A DNA stretch of 64,000 bases from Armatimonadota bacterium (GTDB lineage: Bacteria > Armatimonadota > UBA5829 > DSUL01), in assembly GCA_020846715.1 (NCBI GenBank), contig JADLDK010000030.1:1-64000 (forward strand), in the 5' to 3' direction. Made by a program: the position numbers and the translations under genes. This document shows positions 1 to 9,193 of the stretch, piece after piece (position 1 is the stretch's first letter; each line of letters begins with the position of its first letter). The notes beneath the pieces were generated by a model. That model was not told where the DNA came from and ran no database searches. It saw nothing but the letters and a program-made list of their open reading frames with translations.

Positions 1-96
1 ATCTTCGACTACATCGAGGTGTTCTACAACAGGGTTCGCTTGCACTCAAGCCTGGGCTACTTGAGCCCCTTGGAGTTCGAACGAAAGACTAACTAA
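1..96 (+). CDS. IS3-family transposase (OrfB), C-terminal fragment
   Basis: An open frame enters from the left window edge and stops at TAA 94-96, giving the last 31 residues of a protein. They carry the YNxxRxHSxLGYxSPxxFE signature that ends the rve integrase domain of IS3-family OrfB transposases (DDE enzymes that move the element by a circular intermediate). The catalytic DDE residues lie outside the window, so intactness cannot be judged. About 25-31 nt downstream, near 101-127, the sequence read on the minus strand starts TGGACTGTCAACGG, which looks like an IS3-type terminal inverted repeat starting with TG; the element may therefore end near 127. The end is inferred because the left terminus is not visible. 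Confidence 0.8.
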   Translation: MFDYIEVFYNRVRLHSSLGYLSPLEFERKTN

Positions 97-210
97 ACAA
101 ATTGTGCGTACAACCGTTGACAGTCCACCCTCTCACTTGCCCAAAGCACACACTCACTCACGTCAGGCAAAGGAACCCGCAGCGAGTCTTTAGGCGTTAT
201 CTCTCTCAGA

Positions 211-840
211 GTGTCCCTGAATTCCACCAGAGCCCTTGTCAATACAGCGATTGCCGCAGGCATTGTGCTTGTGCTTGCCGCAAGCGCCAGTTTCTATCTG
301 AGCCTGCGCAGCTCCCTCGCGCGCCCGAAGCTCAACATTGACGCCTCACGCACCGAAGTGATTCGCCAGATTCGCGGCATCAGCCGTCTGGAAACAGCCT
401 CATTCACCGTGGAGAAGATCATCGAGGCCGGGACAGATGGCAATGTGTTTCAGGAGATTCTCTACGGGGACCGGATTCTCCTGATAGCGCATGGAGAGGT
501 TGTCGCAGGTTTCGATCTCTCAGGTCTTTCCGGCCGGGATGTCCGGATAACGCAGGGCTCGCTGACACTGAACCTCCCGCCCCCGCGTATCCTGTTTGTG
601 CGTCTGGACAACTCCCGCACGCGTGTGTATGACCGCAAACGCGGATTGCTTTCACGCGGAGATAAAGACCTGGAATCAAAGGCGCGGGTGGTCGCGGAAA
701 ACTCCATTCGCTCGGCTGCCTGCGAGGGCGGAATCCTGTCGCAAGCCTCAAAACAGGCAGCTCGCCAACTTGCAGCGCTGTTCAGATCAGCGGGCTTTGA
801 GTCTGTGCGGGTGAATATTCCAGATACCGTCTGTGACTGA
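211..840 (+). CDS. DUF4230 family membrane-anchored protein
   Basis: A 209-residue protein with a GTG start. Residues about 10-30 form one hydrophobic segment (signal anchor). The rest looks extracytoplasmic and matches the DUF4230 pattern: VIRQIRGISRLETASFTVEK, then ILLIAHGEVVAGFDLSGL, then LNLPPPRILFVRLDNSRTRVYDRKRG, and a C-terminal GFESVRV segment. The biochemical role of this family is not established. No strong Shine-Dalgarno is seen before the GTG. The gene lies directly after the IS3 remnant and ends 5 nt from the convergent URO-D gene, so it is probably transcribed alone. The family call is from remembered motif order. Confidence 0.75.
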   Translation: MSLNSTRALVNTAIAAGIVLVLAASASFYLSLRSSLARPKLNIDASRTEVIRQIRGISRLETASFTVEKIIEAGTDGNVFQEILYGDRILLIAHGEVVAGFDLSGLSGRDVRITQGSLTLNLPPPRILFVRLDNSRTRVYDRKRGLLSRGDKDLESKARVVAENSIRSAACEGGILSQASKQAARQLAALFRSAGFESVRVNIPDTVCD

Positions 841-845
841 AGGCG

Positions 846-1847
846 CTAAGCGACGGCTTTTTGTGTGTACTCCTCCAGCAGCCGCAGAAACAGCCGGTAG
901 TCTTCAAGGGAAACTCCCGGCGGCGTTTGATGATCTACAGACGGGATGAAATAGCCACTCTTCATCACCGGCATCAACCGTTCGAACTCCTGCCGCATGC
1001 GCTCCTCGCCAAGATGCATTACCGTTTTGTCAAATCCACCCATCAGCTTCCATTCGGGGTGGTTGCGGCGGATTCTGTTTACGTCAACGCCCGCCATTCT
1101 CTCCAGCGGCAGAATGCCTTCCAGTCCGACGGACTCAAACCACGGAATGAGAGGTTCGATGTCTCCGTCCGAGTCGATGATCGGAACAATGCCGTGATCT
1201 TTCAGGCGCGGAACGACCTGTTGATAGTAGGGTGAAAGAAACTCATCGAAGAGCTTGCGGGAGACCATCGGACCGTGGTTGTAAGACATGTCCTCAGCAA
1301 AGGTCATGAAATCGGGCGTGCAGACCTCGCAAAACGTGTCAATGCAGCGCAGCATGTGGCGAGTCTGATCCTCATTAATGCGATGCATCAGATCACTTTC
1401 ATCGTAGAAGGCGTACATGTGTGGCTCGATCCCGAAGAGTTCTCGTGGCCACCAGAAAAATCCCGAAAGTGTCACCCAGACCACAACGCTGCCCTCTTCC
1501 TGCTCAACCCTCCAGCGCGCGATCACGTCCCGGTCAAACAGCCCCTGATCGGGATAGAGAAATGGTCTGAGACGTTCGTAGTCCTGGGCATTGCTGATCC
1601 AGCCCTGGCCGTGCTCCGTGGGCCTGTTCGGAGCGCCGGGGAGGATCTGTGGAAACCAGTGCTGATAATCCACATCCAGATTGAAATAGCGCTTGATCGC
1701 ATGGCCGTCCAGGTCCTGCGGAAGCCCTTCAGTGTGCCAGCGCTGGATTGTCTTGTCCCACCACACAGCCCATTCCATGCGCGGTAGATGATCCTCTGGC
1801 GCCTCTCCCCGCATAGCCTTTTGAAACCTTGATCGAACTGTTTCCAC
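846..1847 (-). CDS. Uroporphyrinogen decarboxylase (URO-D) family protein, likely corrinoid/methyl transfer type
   Basis: A 333-residue protein, close to the usual 330-360 of the family. The start is GTG at 1847 because GGAGGG lies 6-11 nt upstream on the minus strand. The C-terminal two thirds show the URO-D-like TIM-barrel features: DFMTFAEDMSYNHGPMVS, a LKDHGIVPIIDSDGD strand (HemE-like proteins have an H-SDGD motif here), GILPLERMAGVDV and KLMGGFDKTVM. True HemE's N-terminal substrate arginines are not obvious, and stand-alone members of this type in environmental bacteria are usually methyltransferase-like or of unknown substrate rather than haem enzymes. No corrinoid protein is adjacent. 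A cre/LacI-like operator sits 33 nt upstream of the start, suggesting carbon-source control. Confidence 0.8.
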   Translation of the reverse strand: METVRSRFQKAMRGEAPEDHLPRMEWAVWWDKTIQRWHTEGLPQDLDGHAIKRYFNLDVDYQHWFPQILPGAPNRPTEHGQGWISNAQDYERLRPFLYPDQGLFDRDVIARWRVEQEEGSVVVWVTLSGFFWWPRELFGIEPHMYAFYDESDLMHRINEDQTRHMLRCIDTFCEVCTPDFMTFAEDMSYNHGPMVSRKLFDEFLSPYYQQVVPRLKDHGIVPIIDSDGDIEPLIPWFESVGLEGILPLERMAGVDVNRIRRNHPEWKLMGGFDKTVMHLGEERMRQEFERLMPVMKSGYFIPSVDHQTPPGVSLEDYRLFLRLLEEYTQKAVA

Positions 1848-1879
1848 TTATCCCTCCGGCACATTCGCATCTGCGGCTG

Positions 1880-1893
1880 TGCAAGCGCTTTCC
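1880..1893. promoter_or_regulatory. LacI/GalR-type (cre-like) operator
   Basis: TGCAAGCGCTTTCC contains the palindromic core AAGCGCTT and matches the LacI-family pattern TGNAANCGNTNNCA at every fixed position but the last. It lies 33 nt upstream of the URO-D gene's GTG, where a repressor would block transcription. Immediately beyond it, CAGGAA-N5-TTCCTG (about 1900-1916) forms a second inverted repeat. No LacI regulator is encoded in the window. Confidence 0.45.
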
Positions 1894-2036
1894 CTAATCA
1901 GGAAAGCCATTCCTGCAGATAATAAGAACTGCGCACCGCCAAAACCAGGTTCTTCGCTGGACAAGAGGCTTCTCGCGTTGTCTCGTCTCTCTGCACGGGC
2001 TACGAATGAGAGGCTAATTTACAGCATCGTTTCTGA

Positions 2037-2053
2037 TTGGCACGGATTTTGCA
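2037..2053 (+). promoter_or_regulatory. Sigma-54 (RpoN) -24/-12 promoter
   Basis: TTGGCACGGATTTTGCA is a complete match to the sigma-54 consensus TGGCACG-N4-TTGCW, with the invariant GG (2039-2040) and GC (2051-2052) separated by exactly 10 nt. It points toward the PEP-CTERM gene starting at 2201 and predicts a transcript start near 2064 with a leader of about 137 nt. Control of PEP-CTERM genes by RpoN with the PrsK/PrsR two-component system is known in other bacteria; neither regulator is in this window. Confidence 0.85.
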
Positions 2054-2078
2054 CTTGATATTTCTGATATGTGAGCAG

Positions 2079-2118
2079 GCTCGGCTGTTGTTGGGACAGT
2101 TCGGGCTGAGCGTTTTTT
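2079..2118 (+). terminator. Terminator-like hairpin inside the PEP-CTERM leader
   Basis: The arm at 2079-2086 (GCTCGGCT) pairs with 2103-2111 (GGGCTGAGC) through 8 bp including two G-U pairs, followed by a run of six T at 2113-2118. It begins only about 15 nt after the predicted sigma-54 start site and precedes the coding region by 83 nt. It could be an attenuator or a pause site; the stem is modest. Confidence 0.4.
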
Positions 2119-2200
2119 GATTTCGTCCGCATCGCCACGAAAGGATGACTTTGTTGTTCGCGGTGGCGGGCAGATGTTGCGATACAAAGGAGGCAGGAGT

Positions 2201-2971
2201 ATGATACGACGCGGATTGATAGCCGCAGCCGCCGCGCTGGCGCTTGTCGCCGGTATGGGACAAATCGCTTCCGCTCAGGGTGGCGTAAACTTTCTGGTAG
2301 TAATCAACAATCTGGGACCGCAGCCGCTTTCGCCGATTTTCCTGGCGACAGGCAACTCCGGCTACGACATTTTTACGCTGGGGCAGCCCGCCTCGCCTGC
2401 GCTTCAGGCGATCGCGGAAAGTGGTGATGTGGCGCCGCTACAGGCTGATGCCGCGGCTGCACAGACTGCTGGCAATGTGGCGGATCATCAGGTGGTGCAT
2501 CCTGGCTCTCCTCTGCCGGCCGGCCAGTCCGCCTTCACGTTCATCGTCGCTGACCCTGCGCACCCGTGGTTGTCGCTTGTCTCGATGCTGGGTTTGAGCA
2601 ATGACGCCTTTGTGGGCTTCAGCTACGGCGCGACGGACAGAGGCGTGAACCTTTTCCCCAACGGAACGCCTTTGAACGCTCACTTCACCCTGTCATTCCT
2701 GGACGCATGGGACGCTGGGACCGAGGTGAACGATGAGCTGAGCGCCAATCTGGTCGCTTACGGTGGCAACGGGCACGTGGCGGAGAATGGTGTTGTTACG
2801 GGGCCGCACCCTGGGCTGACCGGAAACGGCGCCATACCGCTGAGCGCGAACTGGTACGGACGCGACATCGCCCGCGTCACCATTATCCCGACCGTAATTC
2901 CAGAGCCGGCGACAATGACCGTGCTGGGTATGGGTCTGGCGAGCCTGCTGATTCGCAAGCGTTCTCGCTAA
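2201..2971 (+). CDS. PEP-CTERM sorting domain protein
   Basis: A 256-residue exported protein. The ATG at 2201 is chosen because AAAGGAGG (2186-2193) sits 7 nt upstream and because it opens a clean signal peptide (MIRRGLIAAAAALALVAG, cleavage after about ASA-QG near residue 26). The middle (residues 30-225) is a low-complexity beta-rich region with no recognised enzyme motif; part resembles spondin-type repeats only in general composition. The last 23 residues are a PEP-CTERM tail: PEPATMTVL, a hydrophobic helix, then RKRSR, the signal recognised by exosortase for surface anchoring and often linked to exopolysaccharide. The gene is monocistronic between a sigma-54 promoter and a strong terminator. 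Confidence 0.85.
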   Translation: MIRRGLIAAAAALALVAGMGQIASAQGGVNFLVVINNLGPQPLSPIFLATGNSGYDIFTLGQPASPALQAIAESGDVAPLQADAAAAQTAGNVADHQVVHPGSPLPAGQSAFTFIVADPAHPWLSLVSMLGLSNDAFVGFSYGATDRGVNLFPNGTPLNAHFTLSFLDAWDAGTEVNDELSANLVAYGGNGHVAENGVVTGPHPGLTGNGAIPLSANWYGRDIARVTIIPTVIPEPATMTVLGMGLASLLIRKRSR

Positions 2972-2997
2972 CGCATTTACTCTGGATTAGCATAGTG

Positions 2998-3033
2998 AAA
3001 GCCCTCGATCTGTTCGGATCGAGGGCTTTTTTT
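2998..3033 (+). terminator. Intrinsic terminator of the PEP-CTERM gene
   Basis: Perfect 13-bp stem AAAGCCCTCGATC / GATCGAGGGCTTT (2998-3010 with 3017-3029) with a 6-nt loop and a run of T through 3033. It ends transcription 27 nt after the stop codon and may also serve the opposite strand, because the stem begins with AAA. Confidence 0.9.
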
Positions 3034-3108
3034 CTGTGTTGTATCTCTTCCAGATGCCCTTTGCTTGTTCGGAGCCAAGTATTGAACGATTCTGCAGCGC
3101 TTCCTGCT

Positions 3109-4854
3109 CTACTGCGCTGTTGAGCGCGCCAGATGATCGAGCTGCTGGGCAATCAACCTCATCAGCGGTTCAATTGTCTCAGTGTCAAATCTGAACTGGC
3201 ATCCCGCCCGTTCAAACAGATCCGGCAGAGGCCTGGAACCACCCAGTTCCAAAGCCGTCTGATAGTCACGCAGCGCCTTCACTTTGTCCTGGCGTGAGTT
3301 GCGCCACACCTGCAGCGCCCCAAGTTGGGCAATACCATACTCCACGTAGTAGAACGGTGAGAGGAAGATGTGAAGCTGGCGGTGCCAGAGATTGGCTCGC
3401 GCCTCCTCATATCCACTGTAATCTACGTCACCGCCAAAGCGGTTCATCAGCTCCTCGAAGGCTCGCGTGCGCTCTTCGCGGGAGTGACCCGGATGCGTAT
3501 AAATCCAGTGCTGAAAAGCATCAACTGTCGCCATCCACGGGAAGAAGCTGATGATACCTTCCAGATGCGTCTTGCGAGCGCGATCGGCTTCATCGCGCGG
3601 ATAAAACTCTTCCAGAAACTCGCTGCCAAGAAGCTCCATAGACATCGAAGCCACCTCGCAAAACTCCAGTGGCGCGTGCCGATAGGTGAACAAATCCTCG
3701 TCCTGTGTAGCCAGTGCGTGGAAAGCGTGTCCGGATTCGTGCAGCATCGTCTCGACGTCTCTTTGCACGCCAACAGCGTTCATGAAGATGAACGGCAATC
3801 GGGCTTCTGAGAGAGTTGACTGATAGCCACCGGGAGCTTTGCCTTTCCTGTTGTCGAGGTCGAGAAGATGTAGATCGCGCATTTTTCCAAAACCGCGAGA
3901 CAGACCGCCATCGAGCCTCTCAAAGATGGCCTGCGTTTTGCTCACCAGCTCTCCAACGTTTTCAAACGGCTTGAGCGCAGGCCGGTTGAGCGGATCAACC
4001 GCCATATCCCACGGGCGAAGCGCGCCCACGTTCATCTGCCCTCTGCGCTCGGCCTGCAGTTTGCGGACCGCCGGCATAATTGAGCGCTCGACCGCCTCAT
4101 GAAAACTCAGGCAGTCCTGTGGCGTGTAATCGAAGCGCGCCTTCGCCTTGAACGCATAGTCACGGTAGTTTTCGAAGCCCGCGTTGTGCGCAATTTGTTC
4201 ACGTATCTTTACGAGCTGATCGAATATCTCTTCAAAGCGCTCTCGCTCCTGCAGCCGCCTTGCCGACACCAGTTCCCACACTTCCTGGCGAAGCGCCCTG
4301 TCCGGCTCTTCCAGAAACTTGCCCATCTGCGTCAGCGTCATCTCTTCGCTGCGGAAGCTCACAGTGAGTGATCCGGACAACTCCTGATACTGCTGTTCGA
4401 GCTTAGCTTCTTCCGTTTGCAGCGGGACGTTCTCCTCGCGAAACAGCTCCACGTGAAGCCTTGCGTATCTGTCGTAGATTTCATAGCGCGGAGTTGGGAG
4501 TTGGCTGCGCAGGGGATGCTGCACGTATATCTGGGACAGCTTGAACTCGCGCGGTTTGATTCTGGGTTCAATCTGTTCCACAAAGCGCAGATAGGCTTCT
4601 TTGGCCTCTTCGCTGTCGGTGTGACAAGTCATTGCGATGTAGAGACGCGTGCTCTGTTCGTCCAGGGCCGCTCCCATTTCTTCGTGGTTACAGATCCATT
4701 TTTGGAAAAGCTCAAGCGTCGAAGCCTGAGCCGCCTGCTCTTCCAGACGGTCGTACAGAGACTCAATTGTGTCCCAGGACGACAGATCAGCGTCAGCCGG
4801 GACAAAAGTGCGCTCCTTAAACGGAGCGAGCTGACCAAACGGTAAAAGACTCAT
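3109..4854 (-). CDS. M3 family oligoendopeptidase (PepF-type)
   Basis: A 581-residue cytosolic zinc peptidase that degrades short peptides. HESGH at residues 372-376 is the HExxH zinc/catalytic motif, within the M3 context VETMLHESGHAFHAL; the third ligand should be one of the Glu residues in PLEFCEVASMSMELL (400-407). The N-terminal 200 residues are the helical domain typical of oligoendopeptidase F. Length fits (560-610). The ATG at 4854 has no Shine-Dalgarno, but a TATGCT hexamer lies 7 nt upstream, so the mRNA may be leaderless. It is divergent from ppc with 26 nt between start codons. Confidence 0.9.
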   Translation of the reverse strand: MSLLPFGQLAPFKERTFVPADADLSSWDTIESLYDRLEEQAAQASTLELFQKWICNHEEMGAALDEQSTRLYIAMTCHTDSEEAKEAYLRFVEQIEPRIKPREFKLSQIYVQHPLRSQLPTPRYEIYDRYARLHVELFREENVPLQTEEAKLEQQYQELSGSLTVSFRSEEMTLTQMGKFLEEPDRALRQEVWELVSARRLQERERFEEIFDQLVKIREQIAHNAGFENYRDYAFKAKARFDYTPQDCLSFHEAVERSIMPAVRKLQAERRGQMNVGALRPWDMAVDPLNRPALKPFENVGELVSKTQAIFERLDGGLSRGFGKMRDLHLLDLDNRKGKAPGGYQSTLSEARLPFIFMNAVGVQRDVETMLHESGHAFHALATQDEDLFTYRHAPLEFCEVASMSMELLGSEFLEEFYPRDEADRARKTHLEGIISFFPWMATVDAFQHWIYTHPGHSREERTRAFEELMNRFGGDVDYSGYEEARANLWHRQLHIFLSPFYYVEYGIAQLGALQVWRNSRQDKVKALRDYQTALELGGSRPLPDLFERAGCQFRFDTETIEPLMRLIAQQLDHLARSTAQ

Positions 4855-4880
4855 GTTTCACAGCATACCCTCTAAGACCG

Positions 4881-7814
4881 TTGCTCAGCCAGAGATACGC
4901 TGTCACCCGAAAGATGCCGCACCAGGCGCTGTTTGGTCACAATGGTTCTATGGACACAGAGCGCCGCGCACAACTACCGAAGAAATCACTCCTGGGACTT
5001 ACACCGCGCAAATACGATCTATCCGACTCTTTGTCGCAGGACGTTGAACTTCTGGATCAGACTCTGGGGCAGGTGTTGGCCGAGCACGAGGGCGAGAGCG
5101 TGATATCCCTTGCTAACCAACTGTTGCAGGACTATGGGGAAGCCGGTACGCTCCTTGAGCGTATTCCCGAACTGCAGGATGCTTCGAAAGCTGGCAAGCT
5201 GCTGCGAGCGTTCACCATTCTGTTTCAGCTCCTCAACACGGCAGAACAAAAGGAGATCGTGCGCGTAAACCGCGCTCGCTTCGATCCTTCCAGTGTTTCG
5301 TCCCGGCCAGAATCGATCTCAGAGGCGGTTATCAGGCTCAAGGACTCAGGTCTTTCTGCTGATGAAATGCAGCAGCTACTGAACACGATAGATATCTGCC
5401 CGACCATCACCGCGCATCCCACGGAAGCTCGCCGGCGGGCTGTGCTCGATAAGCTACAGGCTGTGGCCCGCGTCCTCGCGGAGCGCTCACTGCCGCCGGA
5501 TGCGCCACTCCTGGATCAGCCGCTCACACAGGCGCGACGGCCAGAGCGGGAGCTCAGGCAGCTTCTCACGCATCTCTGGCAGACAAGCGAGGTGCGCTCC
5601 GGCGCAATGACAGTGTCCGATGAGGTGCGCAACGCCCTCTACTACTTCGAAAACACCATTCTCAAAGTCATTCCCTGGCTCCACGAAGACCTTAGAGAAG
5701 CCCTGTCGCGAGCCTATCCTGAGCACACTTTCGACATTCCGCCCTTCATTCAGTTTCGATCGTGGGTGGGTGGAGACCGGGATGGCAACCCAAATGTGAC
5801 TCCTAAGGTGACGTGGGAAACCCTTGTTCAGCACAAGCGCGCGGTGCTTCATCTGTATGCGGAACGCGTCGCTGCGCTGCGGCGCCTATTCACTCAAAGT
5901 CACAGGCTCGTCAACGCCTCTGACGCGCTGCTGAAGTCACTGGAGCGCGACCGTCAGAGCGCTCCGTTGTCCGCCCGCACCCTCGAGCGCCACCGTGACG
6001 AACCCTACGTCCTGAAGTTTTTGCATATGCGGGCAAGAGTGCTGGCTGCGCAGAGGCATCTCTCGCGCCTGGAGGACTCCCGAAGCTCCAACCTGGAGAC
6101 GCCGTTGCCGAGTGGGGCATACACCTGCGCGGAGGAGCTACTGGATGATCTGCGGTTGGTGCAGCAGAGCCTGATTGCCTCAGGCGCTCGTGACATCGCC
6201 ACGTACGGCCCTCTGGCGGACCTCGTTACGCAGGTGAAAACATTCGGCTTCTGCCTGGCTGCGCTTGATGTCCGTCAGCACAGTGAGGAACACGAGAAGG
6301 CTCTCGGGGAATTGCTCGAAGCGGGAGGCGCACTCTCGGCTGGAACCAGCTATTCTGCCCTGTCTGAAGCGCAAAAGCTCGAAGTCCTGACTCGTGAGCT
6401 CTCCAATCCACGCCCGCTAGTGTCGCAGGACTGGGAAGGCTCAGAGCATTCACGGGAGATGCTGCGCCTCTTTGAGGTGATTCGTCTTGCGCAGAAGCAC
6501 CTGTCACCCGGCTCCGTCAGCACCTACGTTATCAGCATGACCCATGGGATCAGTGATATTCTGGAAGTCTTGCTGCTTGCCAAGGAATCCGGGCTGGTAA
6601 AGTGGACGCACAAAGGGCTGCACAGTGATCTGGACGTCGTCCCGTTGTTTGAGACCATAGACGATCTCAACCGTTGTGATGGCCTTCTCAGAGAGCTTTT
6701 TGACAACCAGGCTTACAGACAACATCTGCAGGCTCGGGGTGACTTCCAGGAAATCATGCTCGGATACTCTGACAGCAGCAAAGACGGCGGGTATCTGGCG
6801 GCAAACTGGGCGCTGTTCGACACACAGAAGCGCATTGCGGCTGCGTGCCGGGAGGCGGGTCTGCAGTTCCGGCTGTTCCATGGGCGCGGGGGCACGGTAG
6901 GAAGGGGAGGCGGCCGGGCTAATCGAGCCATCATGTCCATGCCAGTTGGCAGCTTTAACGGGCGAATCCGTATGACGGAACAGGGTGAAGTAGCTTCTTT
7001 CCGGTACGGTCTTGCGCCGATTGCCCACAGGCATCTGGAGCAGATAGCCAACGCCGTGCTGCTGGCTACAGCCAGCCGTCCCGCTCCAGAGCCCGCCGCA
7101 CAGGAGTGGCAGGACGCGCTGCGTCAGATGGCTGCGCGCTCTCGCGAGATATATCGCGCCCTGGTATATGAGGATTCTGATTTCTGGGATTTCTACACAA
7201 AGGCGACCCCGATCGGACACATAAGCCGTCTGCCGATCACGTCGCGTCCAGTCTTTCGTCCGGGGCGTGCACTGGTGGGGCTGCAAGACCTTCGAGCCAT
7301 TCCGTGGGTGTTTGCCTGGGTACAGAGTCGCTATGTGTTGCCAGGGTGGTTTGGCCTGGGTAGCGCTATTGAGTGGTTCTGCGAGCAGGCGCCAGGCAAC
7401 AGAGATATGTTGAAGCGTATGTGCGCGCAGTGGCCGTTCTTTGGCAACGTCCTCAGCAACGCTCAGCTCGAGCTTATGCGCGCTCACATGCCTACCGCTC
7501 AGATGTATGCTGTGCGCGTGCAGTCCGCCAGCGCCGGGCGCATCGACGCGGCTATTCAGCAGGAGTACCGGAAGACTCTTGAGTTCGTTCTGGCTGTAGC
7601 GGGTCAGCAGGAGCTTCTTGAGTCTGCGCCAGTCGTCAAACGCACTGTTGAATTTCGCAATCCCATAGTACAACCGCTCAGCAAACTGCAGGTTGCTCTT
7701 CTTGAAGCGTGGGACCGCAATCTTTCAAAAGACGAGGAGACGAACGCTCCCTGGCGGCTTGACATCCTGCTGAGTATCGCCGGTATTGCCGCTGCTATGC
7801 AGAGCACGGGCTAG
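4881..7814 (+). CDS. ppc: Phosphoenolpyruvate carboxylase
   Basis: Converts PEP and bicarbonate to oxaloacetate to refill the TCA cycle. The 977-residue frame shows the full set of PEPC landmarks: TAHPTEARRR with catalytic His179, GYSDSSKDGGY at about 628, the glycine-rich loop FHGRGGTVGRGGG at about 666, RMTEQGEVASFRYG shortly after, and a C-terminus ending QSTG (the family usually ends QNTG). The start is uncertain: TTG 4881 gives the longest frame, while ATG 4914 and ATG 4950 are alternatives; none has a clear ribosome binding site. Its stop is 6 nt from the convergent dapL stop. Confidence 0.95.
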   Translation: MLSQRYAVTRKMPHQALFGHNGSMDTERRAQLPKKSLLGLTPRKYDLSDSLSQDVELLDQTLGQVLAEHEGESVISLANQLLQDYGEAGTLLERIPELQDASKAGKLLRAFTILFQLLNTAEQKEIVRVNRARFDPSSVSSRPESISEAVIRLKDSGLSADEMQQLLNTIDICPTITAHPTEARRRAVLDKLQAVARVLAERSLPPDAPLLDQPLTQARRPERELRQLLTHLWQTSEVRSGAMTVSDEVRNALYYFENTILKVIPWLHEDLREALSRAYPEHTFDIPPFIQFRSWVGGDRDGNPNVTPKVTWETLVQHKRAVLHLYAERVAALRRLFTQSHRLVNASDALLKSLERDRQSAPLSARTLERHRDEPYVLKFLHMRARVLAAQRHLSRLEDSRSSNLETPLPSGAYTCAEELLDDLRLVQQSLIASGARDIATYGPLADLVTQVKTFGFCLAALDVRQHSEEHEKALGELLEAGGALSAGTSYSALSEAQKLEVLTRELSNPRPLVSQDWEGSEHSREMLRLFEVIRLAQKHLSPGSVSTYVISMTHGISDILEVLLLAKESGLVKWTHKGLHSDLDVVPLFETIDDLNRCDGLLRELFDNQAYRQHLQARGDFQEIMLGYSDSSKDGGYLAANWALFDTQKRIAAACREAGLQFRLFHGRGGTVGRGGGRANRAIMSMPVGSFNGRIRMTEQGEVASFRYGLAPIAHRHLEQIANAVLLATASRPAPEPAAQEWQDALRQMAARSREIYRALVYEDSDFWDFYTKATPIGHISRLPITSRPVFRPGRALVGLQDLRAIPWVFAWVQSRYVLPGWFGLGSAIEWFCEQAPGNRDMLKRMCAQWPFFGNVLSNAQLELMRAHMPTAQMYAVRVQSASAGRIDAAIQQEYRKTLEFVLAVAGQQELLESAPVVKRTVEFRNPIVQPLSKLQVALLEAWDRNLSKDEETNAPWRLDILLSIAGIAAAMQSTG

Positions 7815-7820
7815 GGGGCT

Positions 7821-9056
7821 TTACACCCGTAGCCCTTTGCGCAGTCGCCTGACGGCTTCCTCAACGTTCTCTCGGGTGTTGAACGCGCTGAGGCGGAAGT
7901 AGCCTTCACCCGCCGCGCCAAATCCGCTTCCCGGCGTGCTGACGATGTGCGTCTGAGATAGCATCTGGTCGAAGAAGTCCCAGCTTCTGACGTTGCCGGG
8001 AGTCTTGACCCACACGTACGGCGCGTTCACTCCGCCGTAGACTTCCAGCCCGATCTCTGTCAGCCCCTCGCGAATGATGCGTGCGTTTTCCAGATAAAAC
8101 GCGACAAGCCCGTGCACCTGCGCCTGCCCGTCGGGAGTGTAGACGGCCTCTGCGCCGCGCTGTGTGATGTAGGATACTCCGTTGAACTTGGTTGTATGCC
8201 GGCGCATCCAAAGGCGCGAGATTGAGATATCTTCACCGGAGTTTGATTTTGCCCTCAGAGTCTTTGGAATCACGACACAGGCGCAGCGCACACCCGTAAA
8301 GCCAGCGATTTTTGAGAAGCTGCGAAACTCAATGGCGACTTCTCTCGCGCCGGGGATCTCAAAAATGGAGTGCGGGATATCCGGATTGGTAATATAGGCT
8401 TCGTAAGCGGCGTCGAAGAAGATAATGGAGTTGTTCACTCGCGCGTATTCCACCCAGCGAGTCAGAGTCTCCCGCGACGCAACAGTTCCCGTCGGGTTGT
8501 TCGGGTAGCACAGATAGACGATGTCAACGCGCTGCTTCGGGATCTCAGGAGTAAAGTCGTTTTCTGCCGTTGCGGGGAGATAAATCAGCCCTTCAAACTC
8601 TCCGTCGTCGTTTGCCGGGCCGGTGTGCCCTGCCATGACATTCGTGTCCACGTACACCGGATACACCGGGTCCGTAACTGCTATGGTGTTGTCCGGACCG
8701 AAGATGTCCAGAATGTTCCCGGTATCGCATTTGCTGCCGTCCGAGATGATGATCTCGTCAGCTTCTATCTCGCAGCCTCGAGCCTGAAAATCGTGCTCCG
8801 CAATCTTCTCACGCAGCCACAAATATCCCTGTTCAGGTCCGTAGCCGTGGAAACTCTCGCGCTTGCCCATTTCATCTACGGCTGCATGCATCGCCTGAAC
8901 GACGGCTTGTGGCAGAGGCTCTGTGACATCGCCGATGCCCAGCCGAATAATCTGCGCGTCTGGATTGGTCTGTGCGAAGGCCTGCACGCGGCGGGCGATC
9001 TCCGGAAAAAGATACCCCGCCTTAAGCTTCAGAAAATTGTCATTGATGTGTGCCAT
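7821..9056 (-). CDS. dapL: LL-diaminopimelate aminotransferase
   Basis: A fold-type I PLP enzyme that converts tetrahydrodipicolinate directly to LL-diaminopimelate for lysine and peptidoglycan synthesis, bypassing DapC/D/E. The 411 residues match the family length (about 408-411). [23 protein letters not shown] is the typical DapL N-terminus; [10 protein letters not shown] (181-190), FDAAYEAY (214-221) and [12 protein letters not shown] with the PLP Lys249 are all present. A GGAG Shine-Dalgarno lies just before the ATG. The dapL variant is typical of plants, Chlamydiae, spirochaetes and several environmental phyla, so it is a useful lineage clue. Confidence 0.95.
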   Translation of the reverse strand: MAHINDNFLKLKAGYLFPEIARRVQAFAQTNPDAQIIRLGIGDVTEPLPQAVVQAMHAAVDEMGKRESFHGYGPEQGYLWLREKIAEHDFQARGCEIEADEIIISDGSKCDTGNILDIFGPDNTIAVTDPVYPVYVDTNVMAGHTGPANDDGEFEGLIYLPATAENDFTPEIPKQRVDIVYLCYPNNPTGTVASRETLTRWVEYARVNNSIIFFDAAYEAYITNPDIPHSIFEIPGAREVAIEFRSFSKIAGFTGVRCACVVIPKTLRAKSNSGEDISISRLWMRRHTTKFNGVSYITQRGAEAVYTPDGQAQVHGLVAFYLENARIIREGLTEIGLEVYGGVNAPYVWVKTPGNVRSWDFFDQMLSQTHIVSTPGSGFGAAGEGYFRLSAFNTRENVEEAVRRLRKGLRV

Positions 9057-9135
9057 AAGCTCCGAGACAGATTATGTAGCACACAGCTTCTGCATTGTCA
9101 CCTGAGCCGCCTCGGCGCTGCTGTGTAAGCACAAC

Positions 9136-9164
9136 AAAAAGGGCCTGCGCGCCAGCGCAGGCCC
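9136..9164 (-). terminator. Intrinsic terminator of the M6 protease gene
   Basis: A 10-bp GC-rich stem, GGGCCTGCGC/GCGCAGGCCC (9141-9150 with 9155-9164), with a GCCA loop. On the minus strand it is followed by five T (9140-9136). It lies 30 nt downstream of the protease stop codon and upstream of dapL, insulating the two genes. Confidence 0.85.
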
Positions 9165-9193
9165 CAGACCTTGGACCGGTCTCTTGACCAGCC

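Noticed and set aside
1-127. Complete IS3 element
   Set aside because: Only the last 31 codons of the transposase and a possible right end are in the window; the left end and orfA are absent.
6504-7673. 389-codon minus-strand frame inside ppc
   Set aside because: Antisense shadow of the PEP carboxylase coding sequence, with no known motif.
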